Origin: Nectonema munidae
Lineage: Eukaryota > Nematomorpha > Nectonematoida > Nectonematidae
DNA: 64,000 nt
Assembly (NCBI GenBank): GCA_030549495.1
Contig: JAUIRK010001009.1
Location: 62,001 to 126,000, forward strand
Direction of reading: 5' to 3'
Position numbers and translations under genes: made by a program. How positions within the stretch are numbered: the first letter of the stretch is position 1; the number at the start of each line of letters is the position of its first letter. Shown piece by piece: positions 23,651 through 35,600 of this stretch. The notes beneath the pieces were generated by a model. It was not told the DNA's origin. It did no database searches and saw only the letters and a list, made by a program, of their open reading frames with translations.

Positions 23651-23905
23651 GGAAGCTAGTCAATTCTGCCTCAGGAAATTCGGCCTCGAGATAATTTTTC
23701 CTCAAAACAACTCGGCTCAGAGAAAATATGTCCTCTATACATTTTATAGTTTTTTTACTGGCACAATTCGGCTTCTATAATTTTTTAAAGTGGGACAATT
23801 CGGATTCTAGCATTTTTTACAGTGGGACAATTCGGCCTCTAAGAATTTTATAGTAATGCAATTCGGCCTAAAGCAATTTTATAGTGGGACAACTCGGCCT
23901 CTAAT
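23651..23905. repeat. Tandem words of GGACAATTCGGCCTC type
   Basis: At least six copies of ACAATTCGGCCTCT or close variants occur, separated by AATTTTATAGTGGG-like spacers (period roughly 36 bases). The organisation resembles the word-repeat MITEs at 15579-16168 and 17086-17445, but no inverted partner end was found. Confidence 0.65.
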
Positions 23906-24185
23906 GTATTTATTCATTTTTAACAGTCCGGTTCCCAATTTTTTGTAAAAAAATTCTGCTTCTTGTTGTCAAGTTCTATTTGCCATGCTAATTATTTCTT
24001 TTTTTATTCTTAGTACAGATAAGTAATTAAAACTTCGTCTCTGATCAACCTTTTTTTTAGATTTACTTTCTCACTTTGATTTAATGATTCTATGACGATT
24101 GGCACATTTTTTCTTTTTCAAAAAATTAGAAAAATGCTAATACAGCCAGTTTTATGTTTATATATGTGTATGATTTCAAGTCATT

Positions 24186-24330
24186 TCGTACCCAAAACGT
24201 TTTGTACCACTTTTTGGTCATTTCGTACCCAAAACTTTTTGGACGTTTCGTACACAAGACGTTTCATAATAGTTTTGGATGTTTTGTAGCCAATACGTTT
24301 CATGCCAGTTTTCGACGTTTCGTACCCAAT
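24186..24330. repeat. Tandem words of GTTTCGTACCCAAAACG type
   Basis: TTTCGTACCCAAAAC and variants (TTTCGTACACAAGACG, TTTTGTAGCCAATACG) recur five or six times. Both short open frames here are by-products of the array. It resembles the other word repeats in layout but has a different word. Confidence 0.6.
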
Positions 24331-24607
24331 ATTGGGAGCTGCTTTTTACTTTTAACATTGTAATATTTTACCATCTTGGTTTATAAACATTTAGATTTCG
24401 GTAATTTTAGTTTTCCAGCGTTTTGACTTCGACACCATTGATATTAAACTAGAGACATTATTTAGATGTGAAAATCGAAAATTAAAAAAATAGTTATAAT
24501 TTATTTTCATTCAGAAGCATTCACTTTCACTCTTTTTCTTTTGATTGTTTAAAATTATTTTTTTTGAAAATTTATTATATTTTTGACAGAGTCAGACACT
24601 CTTCCTC

Positions 24608-24792
24608 GAGCCTCAATGGTTGTTAGGGTGTACCTCTCAGCTTAACAGTTGAAGGTCAGGGGTTCGATCCCCAAGGCTCCGAACTCTAAAAACAAATTCA
24701 CAAAAACTATGATTAACTATCTTAAGCATAATGCGAGCATATAGCCTTACGGTTGAAAGTGATTTGATATCTCAAACCAACCAACCAACCCA
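24608..24792 (+). mobile_element. tRNA-derived SINE, family A, with target duplication
   Basis: The head folds like a tRNA: GAGCCT at 24608 pairs with AGGCTC, and a T-arm GGGGTTCGATCCCC contains a perfect B-box. A body of about 90 bases (GATTAACTATCTTAAGCATA, AATGCGAGCATATAG) leads to an (AACC)n tail. The flanks ACACTCTTCCTC (left) and ACACTCTTCCCTC (right) are a target duplication of 12-13 bases, as LINE-driven insertion leaves. Confidence 0.85.
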
Positions 24793-25940
24793 CACTCTTC
24801 CCTCATCAAGAATGTCCACAAATGCAATTATCAATAAAAATTCATTGTATTTCTTTTCTTCTTATTTAATGAATAGATTCCAAAGAGTCAAATTAAATGA
24901 AACACCCTCTGGTATACTACCAATCAAAACAGGAATTCCCCAGGGATCCATTCTGGCACCTAATCTTTTTAACATTGCCATCAACGAAATATTCAATTCC
25001 CCAGATCTTTTTTCCGACGATATATGTGCATTCTTTCCTTTATCTAATTAAAAAAATAATCTTATTGATACTGATAAGTTGGATTTACAACTAGATTTAA
25101 TTTTCAAATGGGTGTAAAAAGAACAATTTTGTGGTGAAAAAACTTAAAACAAAAGGACGCTGATAGTTTCTTAAAGAAAACTGAAGATGTGGTAGGATGT
25201 ACTAAACGAGCATTGAGAATTGTAATTAAATCGAAATCATACCAATTTCATATTTAAGGAAACCAAAATTCTTAGATTTGAGGATATTTTTTCTTTTAGA
25301 GTAGCTTATTTCTATTTAAGAACTTAATAGGTCAATTAAATAATGTTTTCGGTAGTTTAATTACTTATAAACAATTTTTTAGTTGGTGTAACGATAATAA
25401 GGAGGGAAAATGTATTACTTGAGATATCATAAGCAAAGTTTCATTTAAATCAAATATACATTAAAGGTCAGTGCCGCTTATAAATAGAATAAATAGCTTA
25501 TAAAAATTATAAATAGCTTGATAATTAATAAAAAAAGTCGAAATCTATGATTGTTTCGCTCAAAAACTTTGTTGATGATAACATTTTATCAAACGCTGGT
25601 TTCGAAGTGGTGAATAGTTTTAGCTTACTCGGCTTAACATTAGAAAACAAGGAGATATTTTCTCAACATATTAATCAAGTTTCAAATAAACTTAGTCAAA
25701 TCATAGGTGTTCTACGTCGTACAAAATATATTTTCTCTTCAAAAATGAAACTTCTACTCTATAAAACCATATTTTTGCCACATGTTCAGTAAAGCCCTTT
25801 GTATTGGTATCCTCACAATAGAAAAAAGATAGAATTACTATAAAATAGTGCTATAAGGTGTGTTTACAGAACAAATTTTCCAAACTCATAGTTTACTCAA
25901 GTTAGAAGATTTGTTAATATTAAAGTTACCTGTTTTTTAT
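24793..25940 (+). pseudogene. Non-LTR retrotransposon (LINE) reverse transcriptase relic
   Basis: Frames at 24731-25051 and 25547-25792 carry LINE reverse transcriptase strings: FFSSYLMNRFQRVKLNETPS, KTGIPQGSILAPNLFNIAIN (the GxPQGS..P.LFN block), a DDI remnant where the catalytic (Y/F)xDD box should be, then FSLLGLTLENKEIFSQHINQ and KMKLLLYKTIFLPHVQ from the thumb. PKFLDLRIF near 25260 looks like LINE C-terminal sequence out of order. Stops and shifts break it. It is probably of the Jockey/CR1 type. Confidence 0.8.
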
Positions 25941-26290
25941 ACAAGAACTTAAACCTTTAAAGTTAAAGTTTATATTTTGTAAAAATTAAATTGTAGTTTT
26001 TATTAAGATAATTTACAAAATATAAAAAGATCCTGATTAGATACAGCAGAAGACTGCCTTCTTAAGAAGGAAATATGAGGGAACTTTTTCCTATGAGTAT
26101 TTACATAAACAAATATGTGCCTTTTGAATTTTGTTATCTTGATGGATAGTGATACAGATTATACCTTTGATATAAATCCTTTATTCATATTATATATCGA
26201 TTCTTCTTATAACTTTTTTTAAAGTGCATTTTCTTTTATTGATCATACGATATATCAAAATAAACAAAATTTATTTTTTATATATTTAAT

Positions 26291-26484
26291 GAGCTACAAT
26301 GATTGTTAAGTTGTTAGGGTGTACCTCTCAGCTTAACAGTTGAAGGTCAGGGGTTCGATCCCCAAGGCTCCCAACTCTAAAAACAAATTCACAAAAACTG
26401 TGATTAACCATCTTAAGCATAATGCGAGCATATAGCTTAACTGCTGAAAGTGCTTTGATATCTCAAACCAACCAACCAACCAAC
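26291..26484 (+). mobile_element. tRNA-derived SINE, family A, second copy
   Basis: From GTTGTTAGGGTGTACCTCTC through the B-box GGGTTCGATCCCC to the (AACC)n tail it is nearly identical to 24608-24792, differing at a handful of sites. A small duplication disturbs the first 20 bases. Confidence 0.85.
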
Positions 26485-26603
26485 CTCTCATCTTAACACT
26501 TGAAACTCAGGGTCTAGAGTACCAAGCTCTCGACTCTTAAAATAAAATCACAAAACTGTGATTAACCATCTCGCATTTAGCTATGGCTGAAGTTGCTTTT
26601 ATA
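26485..26603 (+). mobile_element. Older SINE family A copy in tandem
   Basis: Directly after the tail of the previous copy the unit starts again (CTCTCATCTTAACACTTGAA, then ACTGTGATTAACCATCTC). The B-box is decayed and parts are missing. It is more diverged than its neighbour, so the younger copy may have inserted at the older one. Confidence 0.75.
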
Positions 26604-27139
26604 TTTCCAACTTATTAAATAAATTATTAAATTTCATAAATTGATTGAGTTTTTGAAACTGCCAAATGAAATATTTTATAATTGATCAAAAAAGTAGTTT
26701 AGTTTCATTTATTTAGGATTTTCTAATCAATTATTTTTTATTTTAATTTTATTTTAAATTCTTGATTTAACTTTGTTTTATTTTGAAATTTCTCGAACTA
26801 TTCTTGCTAAAATGATGATGCCGCCTCAAAATTCACCTTTAATTATTTTGAGTAAATTTTTTGCTATTTATATTTATAATTATATAAAAAAGTAATTTTA
26901 AAGGGAAAATTATAAAACCCAAACTATGACTCACCTCGAAGAACATGCTTGTTGACTGCCAACATATTCCGCCTTTGTAATATTGGGGATCGTTACTGAA
27001 CCGCATACCTATGGTTAGGCTTTAAAAAAGAAAAAAAAAACTTAATATAAAATTTTATTTTTGACAATTTTTGTTTTTAAAATTTCATCTATATTTGTCT
27101 CAATGTTAGTATTTTGTGTTCTAAAAATATTTGTAAGAT

Positions 27140-27640
27140 GTTAGTCATGCAGGCTAGTTCTTTCGGAATTTTTGATATTTTTCATACAGGAAAACAATTG
27201 TTCACAACAATATGTGCTCCACATTCAATGAATTTTCTTAACTAAGTTGCAAATTTGCCCAATTTCATTAAATGTATTAAGTTCTTTGTAGAAGTTATGA
27301 AGGGACTCTTCTCTATGTAAAGTTTTGAGGTATTCTTTATTTTGAAGACCAACAAATTCAAGTTGATTCTTACTTCGTATAATTTATGGAAAAAGGATCA
27401 TCAAACAGATTGAATTCATTTTATTTTTTTGAAATCAGAAAATCTTGTAATAGAATTTCACAACTTTCAATGTATTTTTCTAAATTAACATTATTTTCTC
27501 GATGCGTCTTTTTACTGAAAACAGTTTTCATTAAAACCTTTTTTTGTTAAAGTAGCTTTTTTCTGAAAACAATTTTCATTAAAATCTTTAGGTCTTCAAC
27601 TTTAATTGGAAACTAAATTTTTTCTTTGATTGGTTTAATA
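27140..27640 (-). pseudogene. hAT transposase C-terminal relic (GTF2IRD2-like)
   Basis: The minus strand reads ELNTFNEIGQICNLVKKIH, then STYCCEQLFSCMKNIKNSER, the (C)EQLFS.MK signature of the hAT dimerisation domain in the ZBED5/GTF2IRD2-like group. The frame is broken. Confidence 0.65.
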
Positions 27641-27922
27641 TTTAAATCCAATGTACACCTAAATTTTCATTACCATTAAATTTAGCTTAAATTATCTTTA
27701 ACGTATTTATGGCAATGAATTGAGCTACTTCCATCAAAAATACTAAATCTCTGAACTAAAATTTCAAAAGTTTTGAATTTTTATACAAAATTTGGAATAA
27801 AATACTGGCACTTATATATTTTATTTTTATTCTTATATTGGTTAGTTTACCTTAATTATGCGTACAATTTATTTACAAATAATCTGAAAGATTAATATTT
27901 TTTTATTGATTATTTGGTTTAG

Positions 27923-28009
27923 GCGAGTGGTTTTCATCCTCAACCTGCTTCTTCACTACCTCAACCTCTTGTTTTTGCAACGCGTAAAGCTAAGTTGCAG
28001 GAAAAATAG
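27923..28009 (+). other. Orphan exon-like segment, possible terminal exon
   Basis: After a pyrimidine-rich TTTGGTTTAG acceptor an open frame of 28 codons ends in TAG: it contains GFHPQPASSLPQPL and VFATRKAKLQEK. Its base composition and proline and basic content are unlike the AT-rich noise around it. It could be the last exon of an unseen plus-strand gene or an alternative exon near CCT3. I do not recognise the protein. Confidence 0.3.
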
Positions 28010-29655
28010 GTTAACATTACTTATTTAAAGAGCGAGAATTTTGTAAAGTTATTGATTTATTAATTGTATTGTGCATAGGATAAAATTTAATTTTATATCT
28101 ATAAATCTGTTCCCAAATTTTTAATAAAATGAGCCTATGGCAGTTGAGGAATAAGACAGGCTGGAATCAACATTATTTGAATAGAAGTTGCACTCTAGGA
28201 TTGAAAAGTGATATAAGGTGACATTCTTTTTCTATCATTTAATAGCAGTAATGACTTTATTTCACTAAACAATTCTATTTAAAAAAGAGCCGAAAATCTG
28301 TCATCCATAAATTTAACTTTAATTTCACCCTGATTATGATTAAAGATTATCGCATCGTTGATAGAGAAAGTAGAGTTTGCATTCATTCTATTTTTTTATA
28401 AATAATAATTTATCTACAAAATCTTCTCTTTCTAAGTTCTAAATAAAAATAACTTGTATATCGTTTCTTAGTAAAAACGCCCAAAACTAAAACGGATCAA
28501 ACCAAAACGGCCCAAATTTAAAAATACGATTTTTCAAGAAATTATTTCTATTATTTTTTATAGATTTTAAATTTTTTAGTTAAATTTTGTTTTTTTCATT
28601 ATTTGTATTTTAATTTTTGCGTGCAGAAAATGTATTATTTATTTTGATTGATTTATCATCTGAAAATATGAATATGGCTTTGAAAGATGAAATTGAAGTC
28701 AAATTAAAAAAAGATGTATAAAATAACACAAAATTTATTTAAAAAATTATAAAACATGTGTTTATATAGATAACTTTCTAGGTTTTTCAAGCCATACTTA
28801 TCTTAAAATGGAATGAAATGAAAAAGTTTGTATTTCTAAGAAATAAGAACTTATTTTTTAATTCCCATGTCTAAACTTCTTTTAATTTAGTTTGAATTTA
28901 TAGTTTTTTATATAGGTATTCAAAAATTGAGCTTTTTTGGTAGTTAATTAATTTTTGTTAGGTGGAGCTAGAGATTTTCTCATTGGAGGGGGGTGGGGCT
29001 CTTGTTCCCCTTAGCTACTCCTCTGAAATGTTTTTAAAGACTAAAACTAACTGAAGCTGGTTACTAAAGCTAATAGTTCTAAATACAAATACTTTTTTAT
29101 ATTTGTTTTAGAGAATTGTATTTTTTTACTTTAAACACAAAGTTTTTGTAACCTAAATAAAATTTTTCTGTCTCTAGAACTTTAAATTCATATATATATA
29201 TATGGGTGCTTTATTATTGTACCTTTACGCCAAAGATCAGTATTACGCGAAAATAAATCTCGAAAATTTCAAGATTTGCCGTATACGACAGCCTAGAATT
29301 TTAACCAGGAGAGCAGGAAGAACAAAAAATTTTATAAGATATATTTTTTTCCCATGGGTTGGAGAGAGGGGGACATGATCTTTCTCCCACCCTCACTCCT
29401 TGGTCTCTGGTGTTATAAATAGTTGAGAAAAACTCGCTGAAGCAAAAGAGTTTCATATGGGTTGCCCATATTTTTTTTTGACAAATAGAAAATAGTGGGA
29501 TACATCCTTCGTTTTGAAAGTTCAGGGGGGGGGGGAGGCGAAAACTTGTTAATAATTTTTTTATTTAAGTTATATAATTATAATTATGATTTTTATCAGA
29601 CAACAATTAAAATCTTGCTATTTATGTTCATAATGAAATGTTTTTAAATTGATAG
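28010..29655. other. Sequence upstream of the first CCT3 exon found
   Basis: The start exon of CCT3, encoding about a dozen residues and ending in phase 1, should lie here or further left; I could not pick it out. The stretch holds an AACGGCCCAAA word block near 28480-28520 and G-rich blocks near 28985 and 29525 that look like transposon ends. Confidence 0.35.
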
Positions 29656-32600
29656 GTCAAGGAATAACTACTGAAAGTGGACATCAGGTTCAATTTGATA
29701 ATATTCAAGCAGCAAAAGTAACTATTTTATAACATGGAGTGCGTACATAATTAGATTGCTTTTTAGAGTGTTGCTGACGTAATTAGAACTTGTTTGGGTC
29801 CTAAAGCAATGCAAAAGGTAGGTCAACGTCTATATTTTTCAATTTTTTTATCTTAAATTTAATCCTTGATTTTAGTTGGTTTACCTTTGTTCATAAGTAG
29901 TATAATTTTTTAAATCACCAAAGCATTTTTATTTTAAAGGAAGCAGGCATTTAATATTTGAAAATGATTCTAAAACTACGTATCTTCTTAGTTATTGTTT
30001 TAATTATAGCAAATAAGATGGTGTTAATTTGTACAACTAGATTCTTATCACAATGGATAACTCTTACAGATCCAAAATAAGCGAAAGTTAAAATATTGCA
30101 TAAAACACATAATAGCAATGTTTTTATTAAAATAAGGCGTACATCGATAAAATTTCATCGATAGAATTTTTTTAAATCATTTTCACGTACATTTTCTGAT
30201 TTATGTATTATTTATAAATTATTTTTATATTATTGTTTTTATGTTATATGAAAATAATTCAAATTTTATTTTATTTTTATTTCTATTTTGTCTTTGCAAT
30301 TCCATTTGAATTTAATTTTTTCATTTTGTTGTGTTTATATTGTTTTGACATATGTTATTTTTATTTAAACTGTTTTTTAACATATGTTAATATTATTTTA
30401 GTTTTAATTTTTGACAAGGAATAGCTATTTTAATTATTACAAAGTTTTATTATTTTTTCAAATTTTTTTTCATTTACTTTTTTAATTATTAATTTTTCCA
30501 CTTTCATTTAGCAATATCATTTTATTTGACTTGAAAACCAAAAATGGTATATATATATATTAAATGTATGTTGCTTTTACAAATAAGAGATAGAAGAAGA
30601 AGATTGAGAAAAAAGTACTTCAAAACGTTAAAAGAAACTGGCTTCTAGAAACACTTTAGTTAATAGCAAAAAAGTGTATATGTAATGAAAATATTAAAAA
30701 AACAGTGTTAAATTTATGCAAAGTACACTTTTTTTACATGAATTATTATTAGTATAATCATATAATATAAAGTAACTAAAAATATTAAGTCTTAGCACAA
30801 CTAGCAAAAACTATTTACAACAAAATGAAGAAAGTAAGTAGCAATTATATTATTATTATAAAGGAAACATTTACAAAAAAGAAAAAAAGCATGCTTTGAA
30901 CTATATGTTACAATAACTTATAAGATTTTTTTTAATTTTTTTCAAATGTGATAACGTTAAACAAGTGTACAAAATTTGAATGTTATAATTCGAGCAATGC
31001 GTTACCTTCCAAATTTTAGATTTTTTTAATCTATATGAAGGTACGCTCATATGATAAAATGATTTTAGTTTTGGTTTATCATGTTCAAAATTAAAAGTTA
31101 ATAAATGCATAAAATTTGGTGCGGCAATTTAAAGCAAAATAGGGATAATTTTACATTGAACAATGAATTCAAATTATTAAAACCACACGATTTTAATTTT
31201 GTGTTTGTCAGTAATATATCATGCCTAATTGATTGAGTCATATGCCTTATGTAAATCTAGAAAATGTTACTATTAATTAACAAGGAATGAAAGTTTTCAG
31301 TTGAAAAAATTTTTCCTGAAAGCAAATTGCTTATCATAAGAGAGATTATTATTATTGACGAAGTAACTCTCAATTTGAGAATAAAGAAGTTTTCAAACAT
31401 TTTGATATGGTCGAAATCAAGGTCATAGGACGATAATTTTGAGTAAAATATACCGAACCTTTTTTAACACAGGAATCACTTTACCTATTTTGAAACAAGA
31501 AGGATACGCATACACCATTTGATATACAAGAGATATAAAAGAGTAAATGTAGTTTGTAATAGATTTAAACATCTTGATAGAAAGGTCATAATAATCTTCA
31601 CACTCGGTCATTTTGCATTCGAAGTTTAACTTCGAAAATTTAACAATGTCCGCAGTCCAACTAATATTTTAGTACTAAATTTACAAATTTATGTCTTATT
31701 TGAATAATATAGTTTCTAAAATCGACAAAGCTTTGCAGCATTTTTATAAATAAAAATGAGTCTTTTCGTCAACTTACCTTTTTAATTTAAGCATCCATTT
31801 ATATCAATACGAACTTATAACTTGTTTTGTGACTTCTCTACGATCTGACGTATTGTATTTAAATCATATATTTTTCTGTGGCCCCCTTAAAATTTTTGTG
31901 GCCCCTCAGGGGGCCATATAGCCCACGTTGAGAAACCCTGATTTAAATTTTGCCTACTTTAGACTTTAGATACTCGGAGCGCAATTTGGTCTTGAATAAT
32001 TTTTCTTAAACATTTTTCTATTTCGAGTTAACCTTACCAAGTTAAATCTTTTAAGGCTTAGATAGAGGCATGAAAAATAAAACAAAAATCTCATATAAAT
32101 AATTTTGGAAAAGGGAATTTCAAAAAATATCTTTAACTTTTTATTTTTTTATTTACCTTTTACAGAAAAATGGACTTTATTGATCTATAGAAAATTTAAA
32201 AGGTATTTAGTTCCTCAATTAATCTTAAAAAGGTTATTTGAAAAAAATTGACTTCAACTGCCCCAGTGATAGCCAATCATGTAAAGTTGGCCAAATTTGT
32301 GCCACTGGATTGATTTACTTTTGATACTTTAAGTGAAATAAAAAATGGGTTAATTTTGTTTTGCCAAATTTAAAGCTAAACAGTGAGATTGATATTTCTA
32401 AATTTATGTATTTAGATGCTGGTGGATCATCAAGGTGGAATAGTCGTTACTAATGATGGAAATTCTATTCTCAGAGATGTATGATTTGCCTAGAGATTCT
32501 TTATGTTTCAACTTTTTATCATTTGTTCAGATTTCTACGAAGCATCCTGCCGCGAAAACAATGATAGAAATAAGTAGAACACAAGACGAAGAAGTGGGGG

Positions 32601-35600
32601 ATGGAACAACTACAGTCATTATTTTAGGTTGCTTAAATTTTTCAAATACTATTGAGTTCTATTTGATAACCCTGATATTTTTCCATATGTTTGGGAGTCA
32701 TGTAGGGGTGGGAACCATTGGTCTCGGTTTTTCATGATTTGAAAGTAAACTTTCTCATCTTAATCGCTTTCCTTTCTTTATCATTCTCGAGCAGCAACTT
32801 CTCATTTTTGATAAGAATGAATCAAGAAAGAACAATGAAGTTCCTCTCTCAGTCTATGTTCATTTTGAGGCCTTTTTCTTCTAGGTCATATTTTCCAATC
32901 AAAATACTGAAATTTTTACTCCCCACTTTTAATACTTTTTTGATTTTGTTTTGCTTTTTATATCTATTTTATATGTATTGTGTTATTGTCATGGAAAGTA
33001 GTTTATTTTACACACAATTATTTTATCTCATATAAAACAAAACACTTTTAAGATGTTTGCGTTTTAAGATTTTGTTCAAGTTTTTTTTATATCAAGAGAT
33101 AAAGAAGTACTAAATCTCCGCGTAGAATATTGCAGTTTTCACTTCCTGTAAAATTTCCACCATGGAGCTAAATCCTTATTCAATTCATTTTCTTGATGAA
33201 ATGGGTGAATTGTATTTTAGTGCTTTCTCAGACATATTTGGATAGAATGAAGGTTATTCTTTGATTTGACCAAATCATTGTTCAAAAGTTCTCAATATTC
33301 ACTTAGATTATTTTTATCCAGTATATCAAGATTTGCTTCAAGTGAGTGGACCCCACATGAAAATCACCCTGATTTTTAAGGTCGTTATCCATTGAGTGCC
33401 GAGATGATAAAAAAATTATATTTTTGATTAATAAAATTTTTCACTCTGTTTAAATTATATATGTAAACAAAAAGAAATTTTTTAATGATTTTTGAAATAT
33501 TCCCATTTGGGAGCACTTGTACAAAGACTAGTAAAAAATTAGAAATTTATTTTCTCAATAAACGCGAATATAACATTAGTTTGATTGAGATTTTTCAAGG
33601 CAATGAAGGAGACACATCCCGTTTTTCACAAACCAATCGATAGTTTTTTTTATATAGTTAACATATTCCTTGTGCTCCTTTTTTTTTAATCGAAATTCAA
33701 TCGAATTAGAGCTGCAGGTCCATTCAATCAACGTTTCACGGATCCAAAAACATAAGGATGAATAAAAGGGTCCTTGTTATTTCTCTTCTAAATCGTTTTT
33801 TGGCCCAATTGTCTGTAAAGAAGCCAAGATTCATGAAACTGAAGTATTCAGAAAATTAATAATTTTATTCCTCGAATAGTTGGACTGTATTGTGATAAAA
33901 ACTTGTCGAGCAAATCTACTCCTATATATTTGTTATGTTTATTTATCAGACACAGTTGTTGAAACCTAACGCTTTTACCCATTTAGAAGTTTGAGTTATT
34001 GTTAATGTTTTCAAAATTGTAGATTTCAAATGTTCCTCTCTCCATTTTCTTTTATTTTTGACGTGATTAAGTCTGCATGGTGTCTTGGTTTCTTATTTTC
34101 AATTGATCATCTTAATTTTTGCACCACTTTTTCGCATAAAGTTCTGTTATATTTGCAACTACTGTCTCTGCCAGTATAGATATATATATTGAAAGAAAAT
34201 CAATTTTTATAAACGAATGCCTACATTTTCATTCCTGTTTTACTTCTGATGTATTCTTTAAAGTTATTTTTCAAAATATAGGATCATCGTTTCATCCATG
34301 CAAAGATTTTTTTGATTGTCATAATTTTTTCATGCTATCTATACGAGTGACGAACTTTGGCATCTTTATTCTGCAGGTCGATTGTGTTAATATCACAAAA
34401 CTGGAGATATTTCTTAATTTCTTGAAATCTATTTCTATTCATAACTGTTCTGATATTTTCCAAGTTCATATTCATTTAGGCTCTAATCATCTTTGCTGAA
34501 TGGAAGACAATGTTACATCAAAAAAGAAGAATACTAATAAATACCTTAGTTTCTTCAAAAGGTATAAAAAAGCTAAAATTGTTTTTTATCGACACCAAAA
34601 TGTTAGAAGAAAAAAAGAGCGAAACAAAGATTCAAGTCAATATTTTATAAACAAAAAATTTCTAATCATAGGAAAAATTATTTCTGCAGTTGTATTTATT
34701 GCTAAACTTTCCCAAAACAACGTCTTTCAATTCATTTTGATCTGCATACCGAACATGAGCCAATAACAAAGCCTGGTCTTTATTATTATACTTTCATATA
34801 ATTAAAGTGAAAAGTTTTTATCAGATAATTTTGGCCTTAATTTTTTTTGCATATCTATAAACATTTAGTCTAAGCTACGACTTTTCATCACACGACACTT
34901 CATTACCAATACATTTCATCAGACAACCTAATCACTTGTCTCCTATTGTAAACAATTTTTTAAGAAGGAAAGTTTCGTTTAACATTCCCCTCAAACAGGA
35001 GTGTAAAACCAAATTAGCCTTTTCTTTCAATTTTTATTTGATCTATTATGTATATTTTTTGGCAGCAATTTTGTTACAACTACTTTGAGCAACTATTTTC
35101 AATAAAAACTTCTGCTAAAAATTTGTAACCTTCAATTTCTATTTAAAGGGGGCAAATTTAAATTCACTGGCCCATGTTCTAAACATTTTTAAACAATTTA
35201 CTTTACTAACTGAGTAGAATTTATAAACAAAGTTGAAATAGCATCGCATATAAACCAGACATTCCAAAAATTTTAAGTCCGAAAAGATGTAACATTTCAG
35301 GGCAAAACAAAACTAGAAAGGATTGATTTGTTTTAAAAAATAAATTTGTGATCTTAAGGCATTGTTATCATTGTACTTATTATTTTTATCCTCAAAGTTA
35401 TTTTCTTTTTTATCTCTGTAAATTAAATACAAAGGGAGGAACTTGAATGTTGTTCATTTGTGACCAGGATCACAACGATGCGTAGTTTGACTTTGACACC
35501 ACTCCTTAAGGGTCAATCAAGAAACCCTCCAAAAATTCCTCAGATAAAAGTCTGTTGGCAAAGCGCTATGAAGTTTTTGAGATCTAGGGTCCGTGGATCT

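Noticed and set aside
24608-24680. Possible functional tRNA gene
   Set aside because: The acceptor and T arms pair, but the sequence continues into a fixed body and tail, is repeated at 26.3 kb and has a target duplication, so it is a SINE.
32453-33035. Two plus-strand frames of about 100 codons
   Set aside because: The first is a CCT3 exon pair read through its 52-base intron; the second lies in the following intron and has no motif.
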